From assembly GCF_003363265.1 (NCBI RefSeq), contig NZ_QRBF01000008.1:4024-68023 (forward strand): DNA of 64,000 bases, in the 5' to 3' direction. The stretch is from Dyella psychrodurans. Its GTDB lineage: Bacteria; Pseudomonadota; Gammaproteobacteria; Xanthomonadales; Rhodanobacteraceae. Position numbers and translations under genes: made by a program. The notes beneath the pieces were generated by a model. That model did not search any database. It saw only the letters and a list, made by a program, of their open reading frames with translations, and was not told the DNA's origin. Below, one piece after another: positions 1-9,266 of the stretch (position 1 is its first letter; each line of letters starts with the position of its first letter).

Positions 1-2
1 AA

Positions 3-25
3 CCCTCTCCCCAAAGGGGAGAGGG
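3..25. repeat. CCCTCTCCCC palindromic repeat, single hairpin
   Basis: A perfect 10-bp inverted repeat (3-12 and 16-25) with a 3-base loop, immediately upstream of the first gene. It is the same hairpin found in inverted pairs at 9.1, 33.7 and 41.4 kb. The window edge may cut off a partner copy. Confidence 0.8.
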
Positions 26-55
26 CTTATCCAGGCAAGCTCGACGGATTGCGAC

Positions 56-820
56 ATGACATCCTCTCCATTCGACTTCCGCGGTTATCGCGTCGTGGTA
101 GCAGGCGGCAGCAAGGGCATCGGTCGCAGCATGGCGCTGGCTTTTGCGTCATCGGGTGCCGCGGTGTCGGTATGTGCTCGCGGGCAAGCGGCGCTGGCTG
201 AAACTGTAGAAGCCATCGCGGCGCATGGCGTTCCGGCGCATGGGCAATCCTGCGATCTGGGCGATGCGTCAGCCATCGATACGTATATCACCCACGCTGC
301 GCAATCGTTGGGCGGCATCGACGTGTTGATCAACAACGCCACCGGCTACGGCCCCGGCGATAGCGATGAAGCGTGGCTGGCCGATTTCAATGTCGACCTG
401 ATGGCGGCCGTGCGTGCGTCGCGAGCGGCATTGCCCTATCTGTCCGCGTCGCAACACGCCAGCATTCTGCACACCAGTTCCATCGCCGGCCTGCATCCGC
501 GTCCCAGCACACCCGCCTATGGCGCAATGAAAGCGGCGCTTTGCCATTACACATCGTCCCAGGCTTTGCTGCTTGCCGCGCAACGCATTCGCGTCAATGC
601 CATCGCACCGGGTTCCATCGAGTTCGAGGGCGGCATGTGGGATCGCTGCAAACGTGAAGATCCGGCGCGCTACGCGACCGTGTTGGCGAAAATTCCCTTC
701 GGCCGTTATGGCGCGCCCGAAGAAGTGGCGCACGCGGCACTGTTTCTGGCCTCTCCCTGGGCCAGTTGGATCACCGGGCAGACGCTTTGCGTCGACGGTG
801 GCCAGCAATTGAACGGATGA
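56..820 (+). CDS. Short-chain dehydrogenase/reductase (SDR) family oxidoreductase
   Basis: A 254-residue classical SDR, the family of NAD(P)-dependent cytosolic oxidoreductases. The N-terminal cofactor loop reads GGSKGIG (about residues 18-24), the NNA motif follows in the middle, and the catalytic Ser precedes YGAMK, the YxxxK active site. The C-terminal ITGQTLCVDGG is typical of FabG-like members. It is the first gene of a tight plus-strand run: its TGA overlaps the ATG of the next gene, which suggests translational coupling to a methyltransferase. The substrate cannot be read from the sequence, and generic FabG labels for such proteins are unreliable. The ribosome-binding site before ATG 56 is weak. 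Confidence 0.88.
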   Translation: MTSSPFDFRGYRVVVAGGSKGIGRSMALAFASSGAAVSVCARGQAALAETVEAIAAHGVPAHGQSCDLGDASAIDTYITHAAQSLGGIDVLINNATGYGPGDSDEAWLADFNVDLMAAVRASRAALPYLSASQHASILHTSSIAGLHPRPSTPAYGAMKAALCHYTSSQALLLAAQRIRVNAIAPGSIEFEGGMWDRCKREDPARYATVLAKIPFGRYGAPEEVAHAALFLASPWASWITGQTLCVDGGQQLNG

Positions 821-1593
821 CTCGCATGGCCAACCTGCACAGCACTGAACGCTTCAGCGACCGCGTCGCCGACTATGTCCGCTATCGCCCGACCTACCCT
901 GTCGCCTTGCTCGACTGGCTGCGCGACGCGCAAGGCGTAACATCCGATTGGCGCGTCGCCGATATCGGCGCAGGCACGGGCATTTCCAGCAAGATGTTCC
1001 TCGATGCCGGCCACTCGTTGGTAGCGGTCGAACCGAACGCGGCCATGCGGCAAGCTGCGGTGGAGTGGCTGCACGGCTATCCGCTGTTCCGCGCGGTGGA
1101 TGGACGCGCCGATGCGACCACGCTCGACGACCGGAGTGTCGATCTCATTTCCGTGGCGCAGGCCTTTCACTGGTTCGATCCCGCCACCACGCACCGGGAA
1201 TTTCACCGCATTCTGCGTCAGGGTGGATTGGCTGCGATCTACTGGAATTCGCGCCGCCTGGTCGGAACGACGTTTCTGGCGGGATACGAAGCCATCCTGC
1301 AGAAGTACGGCACCGACTACACCAGCGTCGCCGAACGTTATGCCGACGAGCCGCGCATGCGCGAATGGTTCGGTGCGGGCTGGAAAGGCACGGCCGAATT
1401 CGAGCATAGCCAGTTGCTCGATTTCGAGTCGCTGCGCGGACGGTTGATGTCGTCATCCTATGCCCCTCAACCCGGCCATCCCCAACACACCCCGATGATC
1501 GACGCCTTGCGCGAGCTGTTCGACGCATGCGAAGTGGATGGTCGGATAAGCTTCGACTACGACACACGCGTTTATATAGGCGAGGTGCCCTGA
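817..1593 (+). CDS. Class I SAM-dependent methyltransferase
   Basis: A 258-residue Rossmann-fold methyltransferase. Motif I reads VADIGAGTG (about residues 46-54) and the later [10 protein letters not shown] segment is typical of the Methyltransf_11/UbiE-like group that includes yeast trans-aconitate methyltransferase-like proteins. ATG 817 overlaps the stop of the upstream SDR (ATGA); an ATG at 826 is the alternative start. pyrD begins two bases after its stop, so SDR, methyltransferase, pyrD and murB probably share a transcript. The methyl acceptor is unknown and the neighbouring pyrimidine and cell-wall genes do not indicate it. Confidence 0.85.
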   Translation: MTRMANLHSTERFSDRVADYVRYRPTYPVALLDWLRDAQGVTSDWRVADIGAGTGISSKMFLDAGHSLVAVEPNAAMRQAAVEWLHGYPLFRAVDGRADATTLDDRSVDLISVAQAFHWFDPATTHREFHRILRQGGLAAIYWNSRRLVGTTFLAGYEAILQKYGTDYTSVAERYADEPRMREWFGAGWKGTAEFEHSQLLDFESLRGRLMSSSYAPQPGHPQHTPMIDALRELFDACEVDGRISFDYDTRVYIGEVP

Positions 1594-1595
1594 GC

Positions 1596-2633
1596 ATGTA
1601 CGACTGGATTCGTCCGCTGCTATTCAAACTGGACGCCGAGACCGCCCACGGCCTGACCCTCTATGGGCTGGATGTCGCCCATCGCAGCGAGCTGTCCCGC
1701 TTTGTCGCCACGCCGCCGCAAAATGTACCGACCGAGGCCTTCGGACTGAATTTTCCCAATCCAGTCGGTCTGGCGGCGGGCCTGGACAAGAACGCAGCGC
1801 ATCTCGACGCACTGGGAACGCTCGGTTTCGGCTTTATCGAAGTCGGCACCGTCACGCCGCGCCCGCAGATCGGCAACGACCGCCCTCGCCTGTTCCGCCT
1901 GCCACGGCACGAAGCCATCATCAATCGCATGGGCTTCAACAACGAAGGCGTCGATGCGCTGGTGCGCAACGTGCTGAAGTCCAACTACCGCGGCGTGCTC
2001 GGCATCAACATCGGCAAGAACAAGGACACGCCGAACGAAAAGGCGGTCGACGATTACCTGTTCTGCCTGGAGCGTGTGTACACGCACGCCAGCTACATCA
2101 CCGTCAATATTTCTTCGCCGAATACCAAGGGCTTGCGCGACCTGCAGGAAGAAGCCACGCTCAAGCGATTCATCGAAACGCTGCGCGAAGCGCAGGAGCG
2201 GCTCGGCTCGCAGCAGGGCTCGCGCAAACCGATGTTGTTGAAGATCGCGCCCGATCTCAGCGAGATGGAGCTGGACAGCATTGCCGAAGTATTGCTGGCC
2301 GCAGAAGTGGACGGCGTCATCTGCACCAACACCACGATCGATCACACAGCCGTGTCGGATGATCCGCTCGGCAACGAAACAGGCGGCTTATCCGGCAGGC
2401 CTTTGCTGGCCAGGTCGACTCAAGTCGTGCGAGGCATGCATCGGAGGCTTCGCGACCGCGTCGCCATTGTCGGCGTGGGCGGCATTCTCGAAGGCGGCGA
2501 CGCTGTCGAGAAGCTCGAAGCTGGTGCTTCGCTGGTGCAGGTGTATTCCGGCCTTATTTACCGCGGCCCGGCGCTGGTCGCCGAATGCGTGAACGAAATC
2601 CGCCGCCGACAGGAACAACGCGATGGTCGTTGA
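1596..2633 (+). CDS. pyrD: Dihydroorotate dehydrogenase (quinone), class 2
   Basis: 345 residues, the usual length for membrane-associated class 2 PyrD, which oxidises dihydroorotate to orotate with FMN and passes electrons to quinone in de novo pyrimidine synthesis. Visible signatures are the N-terminal amphipathic helix region ([17 protein letters not shown]), [48 protein letters not shown] with the class 2 catalytic Ser, and [11 protein letters not shown] 1596 is chosen because family homology begins there and GAGGTG lies upstream at good spacing. It overlaps murB by 11 bases. Confidence 0.98.
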   Translation: MYDWIRPLLFKLDAETAHGLTLYGLDVAHRSELSRFVATPPQNVPTEAFGLNFPNPVGLAAGLDKNAAHLDALGTLGFGFIEVGTVTPRPQIGNDRPRLFRLPRHEAIINRMGFNNEGVDALVRNVLKSNYRGVLGINIGKNKDTPNEKAVDDYLFCLERVYTHASYITVNISSPNTKGLRDLQEEATLKRFIETLREAQERLGSQQGSRKPMLLKIAPDLSEMELDSIAEVLLAAEVDGVICTNTTIDHTAVSDDPLGNETGGLSGRPLLARSTQVVRGMHRRLRDRVAIVGVGGILEGGDAVEKLEAGASLVQVYSGLIYRGPALVAECVNEIRRRQEQRDGR

Positions 2634-3669
2634 ACGCACCGACATGGGCGGCTATACGCTGATCGAAAACGCGCCCCTGGTCGCACGCAATACCATGCGT
2701 GTCGCAGCGCGCGCAAAGCTGCTTGCCGAAATACGCGACGCCACGAAGTTGCCGGAGCTGCTGGATTTTCCGGCCATTCGCAACGGTCGCCTCTTTGTCC
2801 TTGGCGAAGGCAGCAACATCTTGCTGACCGGTGACGTCGACGGCACGGTACTCGCGATGGAAACGCGCGGTGTGCACGTGGAGCAAGACGGCGATGTCGC
2901 ACGCATTGCGGTGGCCGCCGGCGAGCGCTGGGACGATTTCGTGCGCTGGACGCTCGGCCAGGGCTTCGCCGGCCTGGAAAACCTGATCCTGATTCCCGGC
3001 ACGGTCGGTGCCGCACCGATTCAGAACATCGGCGCGTACGGCACCGAAGTGGCCGAGTTCATCGAAAGCGTCGAAGCGTGGGATCTGGTTGAACGCAAGG
3101 TCGTCACGCTCGACCACGGCGCGTGCGCATTTGCGTATCGCGATTCGTTGTTCAAGCGCAACCCGAATCGCTTTATCGTTACGGCCGTTCGTTTTGCGTT
3201 GCCGCGCAGCCATGCGCTGCGACTGGATTACGCCGGTATCCGCGAGGAACTGGAACGGATGGGCGTGGAAAAACCGGCCCCGTTCCATGTCGCCGAGGCG
3301 GTGGTCCATCTGCGCACCCGCAAGCTGCCCGATCCCGCCGTGATCGGCAACGCGGGCAGCTTCTTCAAGAATCCGATCGTTGCTGCCGCCCAGGGCGAAG
3401 CGTTGAAGCGCGAACATGCGGAACTCGTCGCATGGCCCGGTGCAAACGCGCGCTGGAAGCTTTCCGCTGCGTGGCTCATCGAGGCTGCAGGCTTCAAGGG
3501 CATGCGCGAAGGCGACGCGGGCATTTCCAATCGGCATGCCCTGGTGCTCGTCAACCATGGCAAGGCTAGCGGCCAGGAATTGTGGGCATTCGCACAGCGC
3601 GTGATCGAAGGCGTGCAAGCACGGTTCGGCGTACGACTGGAGCCCGAACCCATGATTGTCGGCGGCTAA
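2623..3669 (+). CDS. murB: UDP-N-acetylenolpyruvoylglucosamine reductase
   Basis: MurB reduces UDP-GlcNAc-enolpyruvate to UDP-MurNAc with NADPH and FAD in cytoplasmic peptidoglycan precursor synthesis. The 348-residue protein carries [11 protein letters not shown] (FAD site), [24 protein letters not shown] and [10 protein letters not shown] with the catalytic Ser, all diagnostic of the type I (E. coli-like) enzyme. Start 2623 overlaps the pyrD stop and has AGGA nine bases upstream; an ATG at 2644 is a possible shorter start. It converges on murJ with only 18 bases between them, so two cell-envelope genes face each other. Confidence 0.97.
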   Translation: MVVERTDMGGYTLIENAPLVARNTMRVAARAKLLAEIRDATKLPELLDFPAIRNGRLFVLGEGSNILLTGDVDGTVLAMETRGVHVEQDGDVARIAVAAGERWDDFVRWTLGQGFAGLENLILIPGTVGAAPIQNIGAYGTEVAEFIESVEAWDLVERKVVTLDHGACAFAYRDSLFKRNPNRFIVTAVRFALPRSHALRLDYAGIREELERMGVEKPAPFHVAEAVVHLRTRKLPDPAVIGNAGSFFKNPIVAAAQGEALKREHAELVAWPGANARWKLSAAWLIEAAGFKGMREGDAGISNRHALVLVNHGKASGQELWAFAQRVIEGVQARFGVRLEPEPMIVGG

Positions 3670-3687
3670 TCTGCGCCGCTTACATGG

Positions 3688-5268
3688 TTAGCCGATGCCC
3701 AATCGACGCGCGAACTTGTCGATCAGTTCCACGCATAGCCTTATGCGCAACAGATACGTCAGGGCGAAATAGGCGACTCCGTACGTCGATAACACAAACA
3801 GCGCCAGGATGACGGGGCCTTGATGGCGGATCGCATACTCCACGCCGCATGCGACCAAAGCGGCCACGATGGCCGAGACCCACAGCTTGACCATCAGCGT
3901 CCCTGCTACGCCGGTATGCCCAAGCTTTTTGTTCAACTTGCTGCGTAACAGATGAAACTCGATCCAGCCGGCCACGCCCGCTGAAGCCGTCAAGCCCACC
4001 GCGCCCCATTGCATGGGAATGCCGAGCATTCTTGGCAGCAGCAATGCACTTGCGAGCCCAAGCACGGCCGTGAACGCAAGACGCACCAGCGCGAAGCGCA
4101 GCGGCGTGCGCGTGTCGCGCAATGCGTAGTAAGTGGATGCATAGAGACGCCCGAACGTCGACGCCAGCAAACCCACGCCCGACCCTGCCAGGATCGCCCA
4201 TACGTAATGGGAATCCTTGCTGGTGAAGGCGCCGGACTGATAAAGCGCGGCCACCACGACATTGCCCAGCGCAAAAAAAGCCATCGCCGAGGGCACGATG
4301 AAAAACGCGATGCGTTCCAGGCCGTTGTTCAAGCGCGCCGACAACTTCGCCACCACATCCGCATCGAGTTCGTCCCCCGCCAACCTGGACAGCGTCGGCA
4401 ACTCGGAGGCTGAAATCGCCATGCCGAAGAGACTCACCGGCAACAGGTTGACCGACGACGCAGTCGTCATGCCTGCAATCGCACCGCTGCCCAACAGCGT
4501 GGAAATGGCCTGGTCCACGAAGGCGCTGATCTGCACCACACCGCGCCCGATCGCCACACCGAGAAAGCTGCCGCCAACCTGCTGCACATGCAAACTGCGC
4601 AGATCGAAACGCAAACGCATGCCCGGTACCAGTTTCAGCACCGGCCCCAACTGCACGAGAAATTGCAGCAGGCAGCCGAGCACCGTGCCCCACGCCAGGT
4701 ACACGATCAACCGATCGGCGTCGAGGTGACGGAAGATCAGCATGGTCAGGATCATCGACAGATTCCAGACCACCGGTGCCGCGTAGGAGAGAAAGAACTT
4801 GTGGTGACTATTGAGAATGCCCAGGCACCACGCCGACCACACCAGAATGCCCGTGCCGGGAAAAAGGATGCGCACGATCAGAATGGTCAGCTCGCGCTTT
4901 TCGCCGGTGTAGCCTGGCGCAATCAGCCAGAGCAAAGACGGTGTCGCCCACACGCCCAACGCAACGATCACCGAAATGAGCAAGGCGAGAATCGCCGCGA
5001 TCGCGCCCGCGAGGCGATCGGCATCCTCCTGCTTGTTCTGCGCAAGCAGACGCGCGTAGACAGGAATGAAGGACGCCGAAAGAACGCCCTCGCCGAACAG
5101 GTTCTGCAGGAAGTTCGGCACGCGCAAGGCGGCGCTGAAAATATCCGCCGCGTCGGAAAGGCCGAAATAATGCGAAAACACCCGCTGGCGAACCAGGCCG
5201 AACAGGCGGCTGCAAAGGATGCCCGCCCCTACCAGCAAGGCGTGTCCGCGGCCTGCCTCTTTGGTCAT
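3688..5268 (-). CDS. murJ: Lipid II flippase MurJ
   Basis: 526 residues, a MATE-like polytopic inner-membrane protein of the MviN/MurJ family that flips lipid II to the periplasmic face. The start region GILCSRLFGLVRQRVFSHYFG and the following AALRVPNFLQNLFGEGVLSA are family signatures, and about 14 hydrophobic segments follow. An in-frame extension reaches upstream, but homology begins at the ATG at 5268 (MTKEAGRGHALLVGAG). Convergent with murB. Confidence 0.97.
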   Translation of the reverse strand: MTKEAGRGHALLVGAGILCSRLFGLVRQRVFSHYFGLSDAADIFSAALRVPNFLQNLFGEGVLSASFIPVYARLLAQNKQEDADRLAGAIAAILALLISVIVALGVWATPSLLWLIAPGYTGEKRELTILIVRILFPGTGILVWSAWCLGILNSHHKFFLSYAAPVVWNLSMILTMLIFRHLDADRLIVYLAWGTVLGCLLQFLVQLGPVLKLVPGMRLRFDLRSLHVQQVGGSFLGVAIGRGVVQISAFVDQAISTLLGSGAIAGMTTASSVNLLPVSLFGMAISASELPTLSRLAGDELDADVVAKLSARLNNGLERIAFFIVPSAMAFFALGNVVVAALYQSGAFTSKDSHYVWAILAGSGVGLLASTFGRLYASTYYALRDTRTPLRFALVRLAFTAVLGLASALLLPRMLGIPMQWGAVGLTASAGVAGWIEFHLLRSKLNKKLGHTGVAGTLMVKLWVSAIVAALVACGVEYAIRHQGPVILALFVLSTYGVAYFALTYLLRIRLCVELIDKFARRLGIG

Positions 5269-5374
5269 AGCTGCCTGTGTTGGTGAAAAACGGTAAGTGT
5301 AACAGTTGCGGCCTTGAGGCTTTTCTTCCCTGTATGGCCGATTGCGCGCCGCACTAGCCAAATCGCTCCTGCTA

Positions 5375-5503
5375 CCTCACCGTCATTCCGGCGCAGGCCG
5401 GAATCCAGTTTCAAAATGTTGTGCGAAGCACTCTAAATAGATTTAGTGTCCTTCGGACGCATGTTTAGACTGGATTCCGGCCTGCGCCGGAATGACGGTG
5501 AGG
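5375..5503. repeat. Long cruciform repeat with perfect 35-bp arms
   Basis: The arms 5375-5409 and 5469-5503 are exact reverse complements over 35 bases (core GTCATTCCGGCGCAGGCCGG). The 59-base centre also contains an imperfect inverted repeat (CACTCTAAAT / ATTTAGTG). It lies between the murJ start and the end of the small membrane protein gene. It looks like a non-autonomous REP/MITE-type element and is a different family from the CCCTCTCCCC repeats. Confidence 0.85.
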
Positions 5504-5529
5504 CGGATCAGAGGGACGCAAAGAATCAC

Positions 5530-5838
5530 TCAGCGCGGATGCGGATCATCATTCACAACGATGTAATGCCGCTCTCCGAGCTGCGGATCGAAATACACTG
5601 CGGTGAGCTGCCCGCTGCCGGGGTCCACGAAGCGCTCCCCCGTATCCTTCCACCTCGGATCAGGCAGCGTGCGCAGCAGCGGCTTGTAGCGCCAGCGCTC
5701 GATCGCCAGTCCCACGACCAGCATCAAGCCCCCGACAATCAACTGCGGCAGCAACGCCACCAGCACGCCGGTCAGCGCGGCGATGCCCGCGCCCACCAGC
5801 AGCAGGCCACCCAGCACGTAGAGCACGATCGGCAACAT
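5530..5838 (-). CDS. Small two-helix membrane protein of unknown function
   Basis: 102 residues with two adjoining hydrophobic helices in the first half (about 3-25 and 29-48, LYVLGGLLLVGAGIAALTG, then LIVGGLMLVVGLAIE). A charged soluble tail ends in VVNDDPHPR. Twelve bases separate it from the upstream ybjQ-like gene on the same strand, so the two are probably cotranscribed. I do not recognise a named family. Confidence 0.7.
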   Translation of the reverse strand: MLPIVLYVLGGLLLVGAGIAALTGVLVALLPQLIVGGLMLVVGLAIERWRYKPLLRTLPDPRWKDTGERFVDPGSGQLTAVYFDPQLGERHYIVVNDDPHPR

Positions 5839-5850
5839 CTGCGCAGCCGC

Positions 5851-6174
5851 TCAGGTCGGCGGATCGAGCACTACGGCGGTGCCGTAGGCCACGATCTCGC
5901 TCATGGTCTGACCGATCTCCGCCGAGTCGAAGCGCATCATGAGGACGGCGTTGGCGCCCATCATCTTGGCGTTGGAAACCAGCCGGTCCAGCGCGTGACG
6001 ACGCGCTTCTTCCAGCATCTGCGTGTATTCGTGGATTTCTCCGCCCACCAGTGAACGGATGCCCGCCATCATGTTGCCGCCAATGCCGCGGCTGCGCACC
6101 ACCACGCCAAACACCTGCCCTTTCACCTGCACGACCTGGTGGCCGGGAACGTTTTCGGTTGTGACGACCAGCAT
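5851..6174 (-). CDS. YbjQ/UPF0145 family heavy-metal-binding-domain protein
   Basis: 107 residues matching the YbjQ (DUF74) family: MLVVTTENVPGHQV at the start, VVRSRGIGGNMMAGIRS in the middle, then ARRHALDRLVSNAKMMGAN and the GTAVVL end. Family structures are small pentameric rings. The metal-binding label is historical and no biochemical role is established. The ORF extends upstream, but ATG 6174 has AAGGAG upstream and is where homology starts. Divergent from the M16 peptidase gene. Confidence 0.9.
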   Translation of the reverse strand: MLVVTTENVPGHQVVQVKGQVFGVVVRSRGIGGNMMAGIRSLVGGEIHEYTQMLEEARRHALDRLVSNAKMMGANAVLMMRFDSAEIGQTMSEIVAYGTAVVLDPPT

Positions 6175-6336
6175 ACCTCTCACTCCTTGTGCTCGAAGAA
6201 GCTGCGCTGCCGGACACGATACGCCTCGCCCGATCTCATCGATAGTGGCGACCCGCCAGCTTTCGGCACGTAGGCGGCTGATGGGCACTATGGCACCATC
6301 GGGCGGTCTATGGTCGTCCCCTCAGGAATTCGAAAC

Positions 6337-9051
6337 ATGATCTCAAGCCCTCTCAAAACATTGGCATGGAGCACGATGTTGGGCGTGGCGCTGATGGCCG
6401 GCAGCATGCCCGGTCGCGCCGATACGCCGTCCAAAACAGCCGCAACCGCCATCGACGGCAAGGTATTGCGCGCCACCCTGGACAACGGCCTGCGCGTGGT
6501 CATCGTGCGGGAAACACTCTCGCCGATGGTCACCACGCAGATCACCTATCTCGCCGGCGGCTATCAGACACCCGATGGCTTTCCGGGCACCGCGCACGCG
6601 CTGGAACACATGATGTTCCGCGACAGCCAGGGCATGACCGGCGCCCAGCTCAATGAAATGACCGGCAAGATGGGCGCCGAAAACAACGCGTTCACTACCA
6701 ACGATGCGACGCAGTTTTACTTCGTCGCACCGGCGAATTATCTCGACCTCTTGCTGCATATCGAATCGGCACGCATGGAAGGCGCGCTGCTTACCCAGAA
6801 AGATTGGGAGCGCGAGCGCGGCGCCATCGAGCAGGAAGTGTCGCGCGATATTTCCGACCCTGGGTACCTGGCGTTTCAAAAAGCCGAGCGCGTGCTCTAC
6901 GCAGGCACCGGTTATGCGGAAGATCCGCTCGGCACACGCCCCTCCTTCGACAAGACCACGTCGGCCGACCTGCAGGCGTTCTACAAGGACTGGTATGCGC
7001 CGAACAATGCGCTGCTGGTCGTCGTCGGCGACGTCGATCCCGAAGCTACGCTCGACAAGATCAAGGATCTGTTCGGCAAGATTCCCCAACGCACGCTGCC
7101 GGCCTCGCAGCCACTGCATCTACAGGCTGTAAAACCGCAGACGATCGCCGCTAACACGCCGCAAGGAACCGGTTCGGTGCAGTTCCTCTATCGCATGCCC
7201 GGCATGATGATGGCCAAGGACAACGCCGCGGCGCAGGTTCTGTTGGATGTGCTCAACAACGCGCGCAGCTCGCTGTCCGCCCTGGCGGTGGACGGCAAGG
7301 TGCTCAGCGCCGACGCGCAACTGCAACCGTTCAGCAACGGCGGCATCGGCGTGATCGAGGTGGGCTTTCCCAAGGGCGGCGACGCGAAGAAAGCGCAGGC
7401 CGATCTTGAAGGCGTCATCAGCGATCTGCTGAAAAACGGCATACCTGCCGATCTGGTCGAGGCATCCAAGCGTTCTGAAATCGCCCAGGCCGAATTCAAC
7501 AAGAACAGCGCGGTGACGCTCGCCAGTGCCTGGTCGCAAGCCATCGCATGGATGGGCCTCGGCTCGCCGGAAGAAGCGGAAGAGCAGATCCGCAACGTGA
7601 CCGTCGACGACGTCAATCGCATCGCGCGCGAATACCTCAAGCCGGATCAGCGCGTGACCGTGGTGCTTACGTCCGAGAACAACGGACAGCGCCCGCCCGA
7701 CAGCGCCGGTTTCGGCGGTTCCGAATCGTTTGCGGGCAACGACAAGCTCGACGGACCGCTGCCATCGTGGGCCACCGAGAAATTGAGCAAGCTCGACATG
7801 CCGCGCTGGACGCTCGCGCCGACGCAGATGACGCTGGACAACGGCATCCGCCTCATCGTGCAGCCCGAAAACATCAGCAAGACCGTCACGGTACTCGGCC
7901 ACATCGACAACAACGCGAAACTGCAGGAACCAGCCAAACAGGAAGGTGCCGCTCGCTTGTTGTCGACCTTGTTCGATTACGGCTCCACCACGCTGGATCG
8001 CGACGCGTTCCATAAGGCGCTCGACGATATTTCCGCCACCGAAACGGGCGGCACCGATTTTGGCGTGGCAGCGCTCAGCGATCATTTTGACAATGCCATG
8101 CAACTGCTGGCGGACAACGAACTGCATCCCGCGCTTCCGCAACAGGGATTCACCGTGCAGCAGGAGACATTGGCGCGCACGCTCGCCGGCGAAATGCAAT
8201 CGCCGGATTACAAAATGAGAAAGGCGCTGATGAAGGGCTTGCTGCCCAAGGGAGACCCGGACCTTCGCCTTGCGACGCCGGAAGGCATCCAGGCGCTCAC
8301 CTTGCAGAACGTCAAGGATTACTACGCGAAAACGTATCGCCCCGACCTGACCACCATCGTCGTCGTAGGCGATGTGACGCCTGAAGCGGCCAAGGCCACG
8401 GTCGAGCGCTATTTCGGCCAGTGGAAGGCACCAGGACCGAAGCCGAATGTGATCTCGAAGCCGGTGTCGGTGAATCCGGCAGGATTTGCGCTGGTCGAGA
8501 ATCCCTATGCGTCGCAGGATCAGGTGATGTCGGGCCAGATGCTTGAGCTCAACATGCACAACCCGGATCGTTATGCCCTGCAATTGGGCAACGACGTGCT
8601 CGGCGGCAACGGCTTCGCGTCGCGCCTGATGACGGACATCCGCGTGAAGCATGGCTATGCGTACGGCGCCGGCTCGGGCATGCACTTCGACCGTTCGCGT
8701 TCGATCTTCTTCGTGCAGTACGGCAGCGATCCCGACAAGGTTGCGGCAGTCGATGGGCTGGTGCACAAGAACATCGTCGATATGCAGAACACGCCGGTGA
8801 GCGAATCCGAGCTGACCAACGCGCGCCAGTACGAAATTCGCTCCATTCCCGTGAGCGTAGCCAGCATTAGCAGCATTTCGCGCTCGCTGCTGACGTGGGC
8901 GTGGCATGGCGAACCACTCGATCAACCGATGGTGGCCGCCAAGTACTACCTCGATCTGACGCCGGAGCAAGTGCAGGCGGCGTTCAAGAAGTACCTCAAG
9001 CCACAAAACCTGACACAAGTGGTGCAAGGACCGCCACCGGCCAAGCACTGA
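6337..9051 (+). CDS. M16 family zinc metallopeptidase, two-domain, exported
   Basis: 904 residues organised like other periplasmic pitrilysin/insulinase-family proteins. An N-terminal M16 domain has the inverted zinc motif HALEH (His87, Glu90, His91) and a distal ERGAIEQEV segment supplying the third ligand. A second M16 half begins near residue 495 (TLDNGIRLIVQPE) and lacks an HxxEH motif, as usual for the non-catalytic half. The N-terminus (ISSPLKTLAWSTMLGVALMAG, then GRADT) looks like a signal peptide. ATG 6337 is preferred over 6310 because it starts the signal peptide and has AGGA nine bases upstream. A strong terminator follows. Confidence 0.93.
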   Translation: MISSPLKTLAWSTMLGVALMAGSMPGRADTPSKTAATAIDGKVLRATLDNGLRVVIVRETLSPMVTTQITYLAGGYQTPDGFPGTAHALEHMMFRDSQGMTGAQLNEMTGKMGAENNAFTTNDATQFYFVAPANYLDLLLHIESARMEGALLTQKDWERERGAIEQEVSRDISDPGYLAFQKAERVLYAGTGYAEDPLGTRPSFDKTTSADLQAFYKDWYAPNNALLVVVGDVDPEATLDKIKDLFGKIPQRTLPASQPLHLQAVKPQTIAANTPQGTGSVQFLYRMPGMMMAKDNAAAQVLLDVLNNARSSLSALAVDGKVLSADAQLQPFSNGGIGVIEVGFPKGGDAKKAQADLEGVISDLLKNGIPADLVEASKRSEIAQAEFNKNSAVTLASAWSQAIAWMGLGSPEEAEEQIRNVTVDDVNRIAREYLKPDQRVTVVLTSENNGQRPPDSAGFGGSESFAGNDKLDGPLPSWATEKLSKLDMPRWTLAPTQMTLDNGIRLIVQPENISKTVTVLGHIDNNAKLQEPAKQEGAARLLSTLFDYGSTTLDRDAFHKALDDISATETGGTDFGVAALSDHFDNAMQLLADNELHPALPQQGFTVQQETLARTLAGEMQSPDYKMRKALMKGLLPKGDPDLRLATPEGIQALTLQNVKDYYAKTYRPDLTTIVVVGDVTPEAAKATVERYFGQWKAPGPKPNVISKPVSVNPAGFALVENPYASQDQVMSGQMLELNMHNPDRYALQLGNDVLGGNGFASRLMTDIRVKHGYAYGAGSGMHFDRSRSIFFVQYGSDPDKVAAVDGLVHKNIVDMQNTPVSESELTNARQYEIRSIPVSVASISSISRSLLTWAWHGEPLDQPMVAAKYYLDLTPEQVQAAFKKYLKPQNLTQVVQGPPPAKH

Positions 9052-9062
9052 GCGAAAACAAA

Positions 9063-9084
9063 ACGGCCCGCGCAAGCGGGCCGT
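9063..9084 (+). terminator. Hairpin terminator after the M16 peptidase gene
   Basis: A perfect 9-bp GC-rich stem (9063-9071 with 9076-9084) and a GCAA tetraloop, 11 bases after the stop codon and followed by a pyrimidine-rich stretch (TGCTTTCTTCCCC). Confidence 0.8.
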
Positions 9085-9095
9085 ATGCTTTCTTC

Positions 9096-9250
9096 CCCCT
9101 CCCCTCCGGGGAGAGGGCTAGGGTGAGGGGCCGGACTTGCCGAAGCCTTTATTTCCTCACCGAGTTTTGAATCGGACTCTTTCTCGCGAAGCAACCCTTT
9201 TTCGCAAGAGTGTCCCCTCACCCCAACCCTCTCCCCAGTGGGGAGAGGGA
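9096..9250. repeat. Inverted pair of CCCTCTCCCC repeats (BIME-like)
   Basis: Two hairpins of the CCCTCTCCCC/GGGGAGAGGG type with GGGTGAGGGG tails (left about 9097-9133, right about 9213-9250) face each other around a centre with a further inverted core (ACTTGC and GCAAGAGT). It lies between the convergent M16 peptidase and fsr genes. Confidence 0.8.
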
Positions 9251-9266
9251 GCCAATGCATGTCAGC

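Noticed and set aside
7120-9075. A 651-codon minus-strand open frame opposite the M16 peptidase
   Set aside because: Antisense shadow; the plus-strand protein has zinc motif, signal peptide and terminator.
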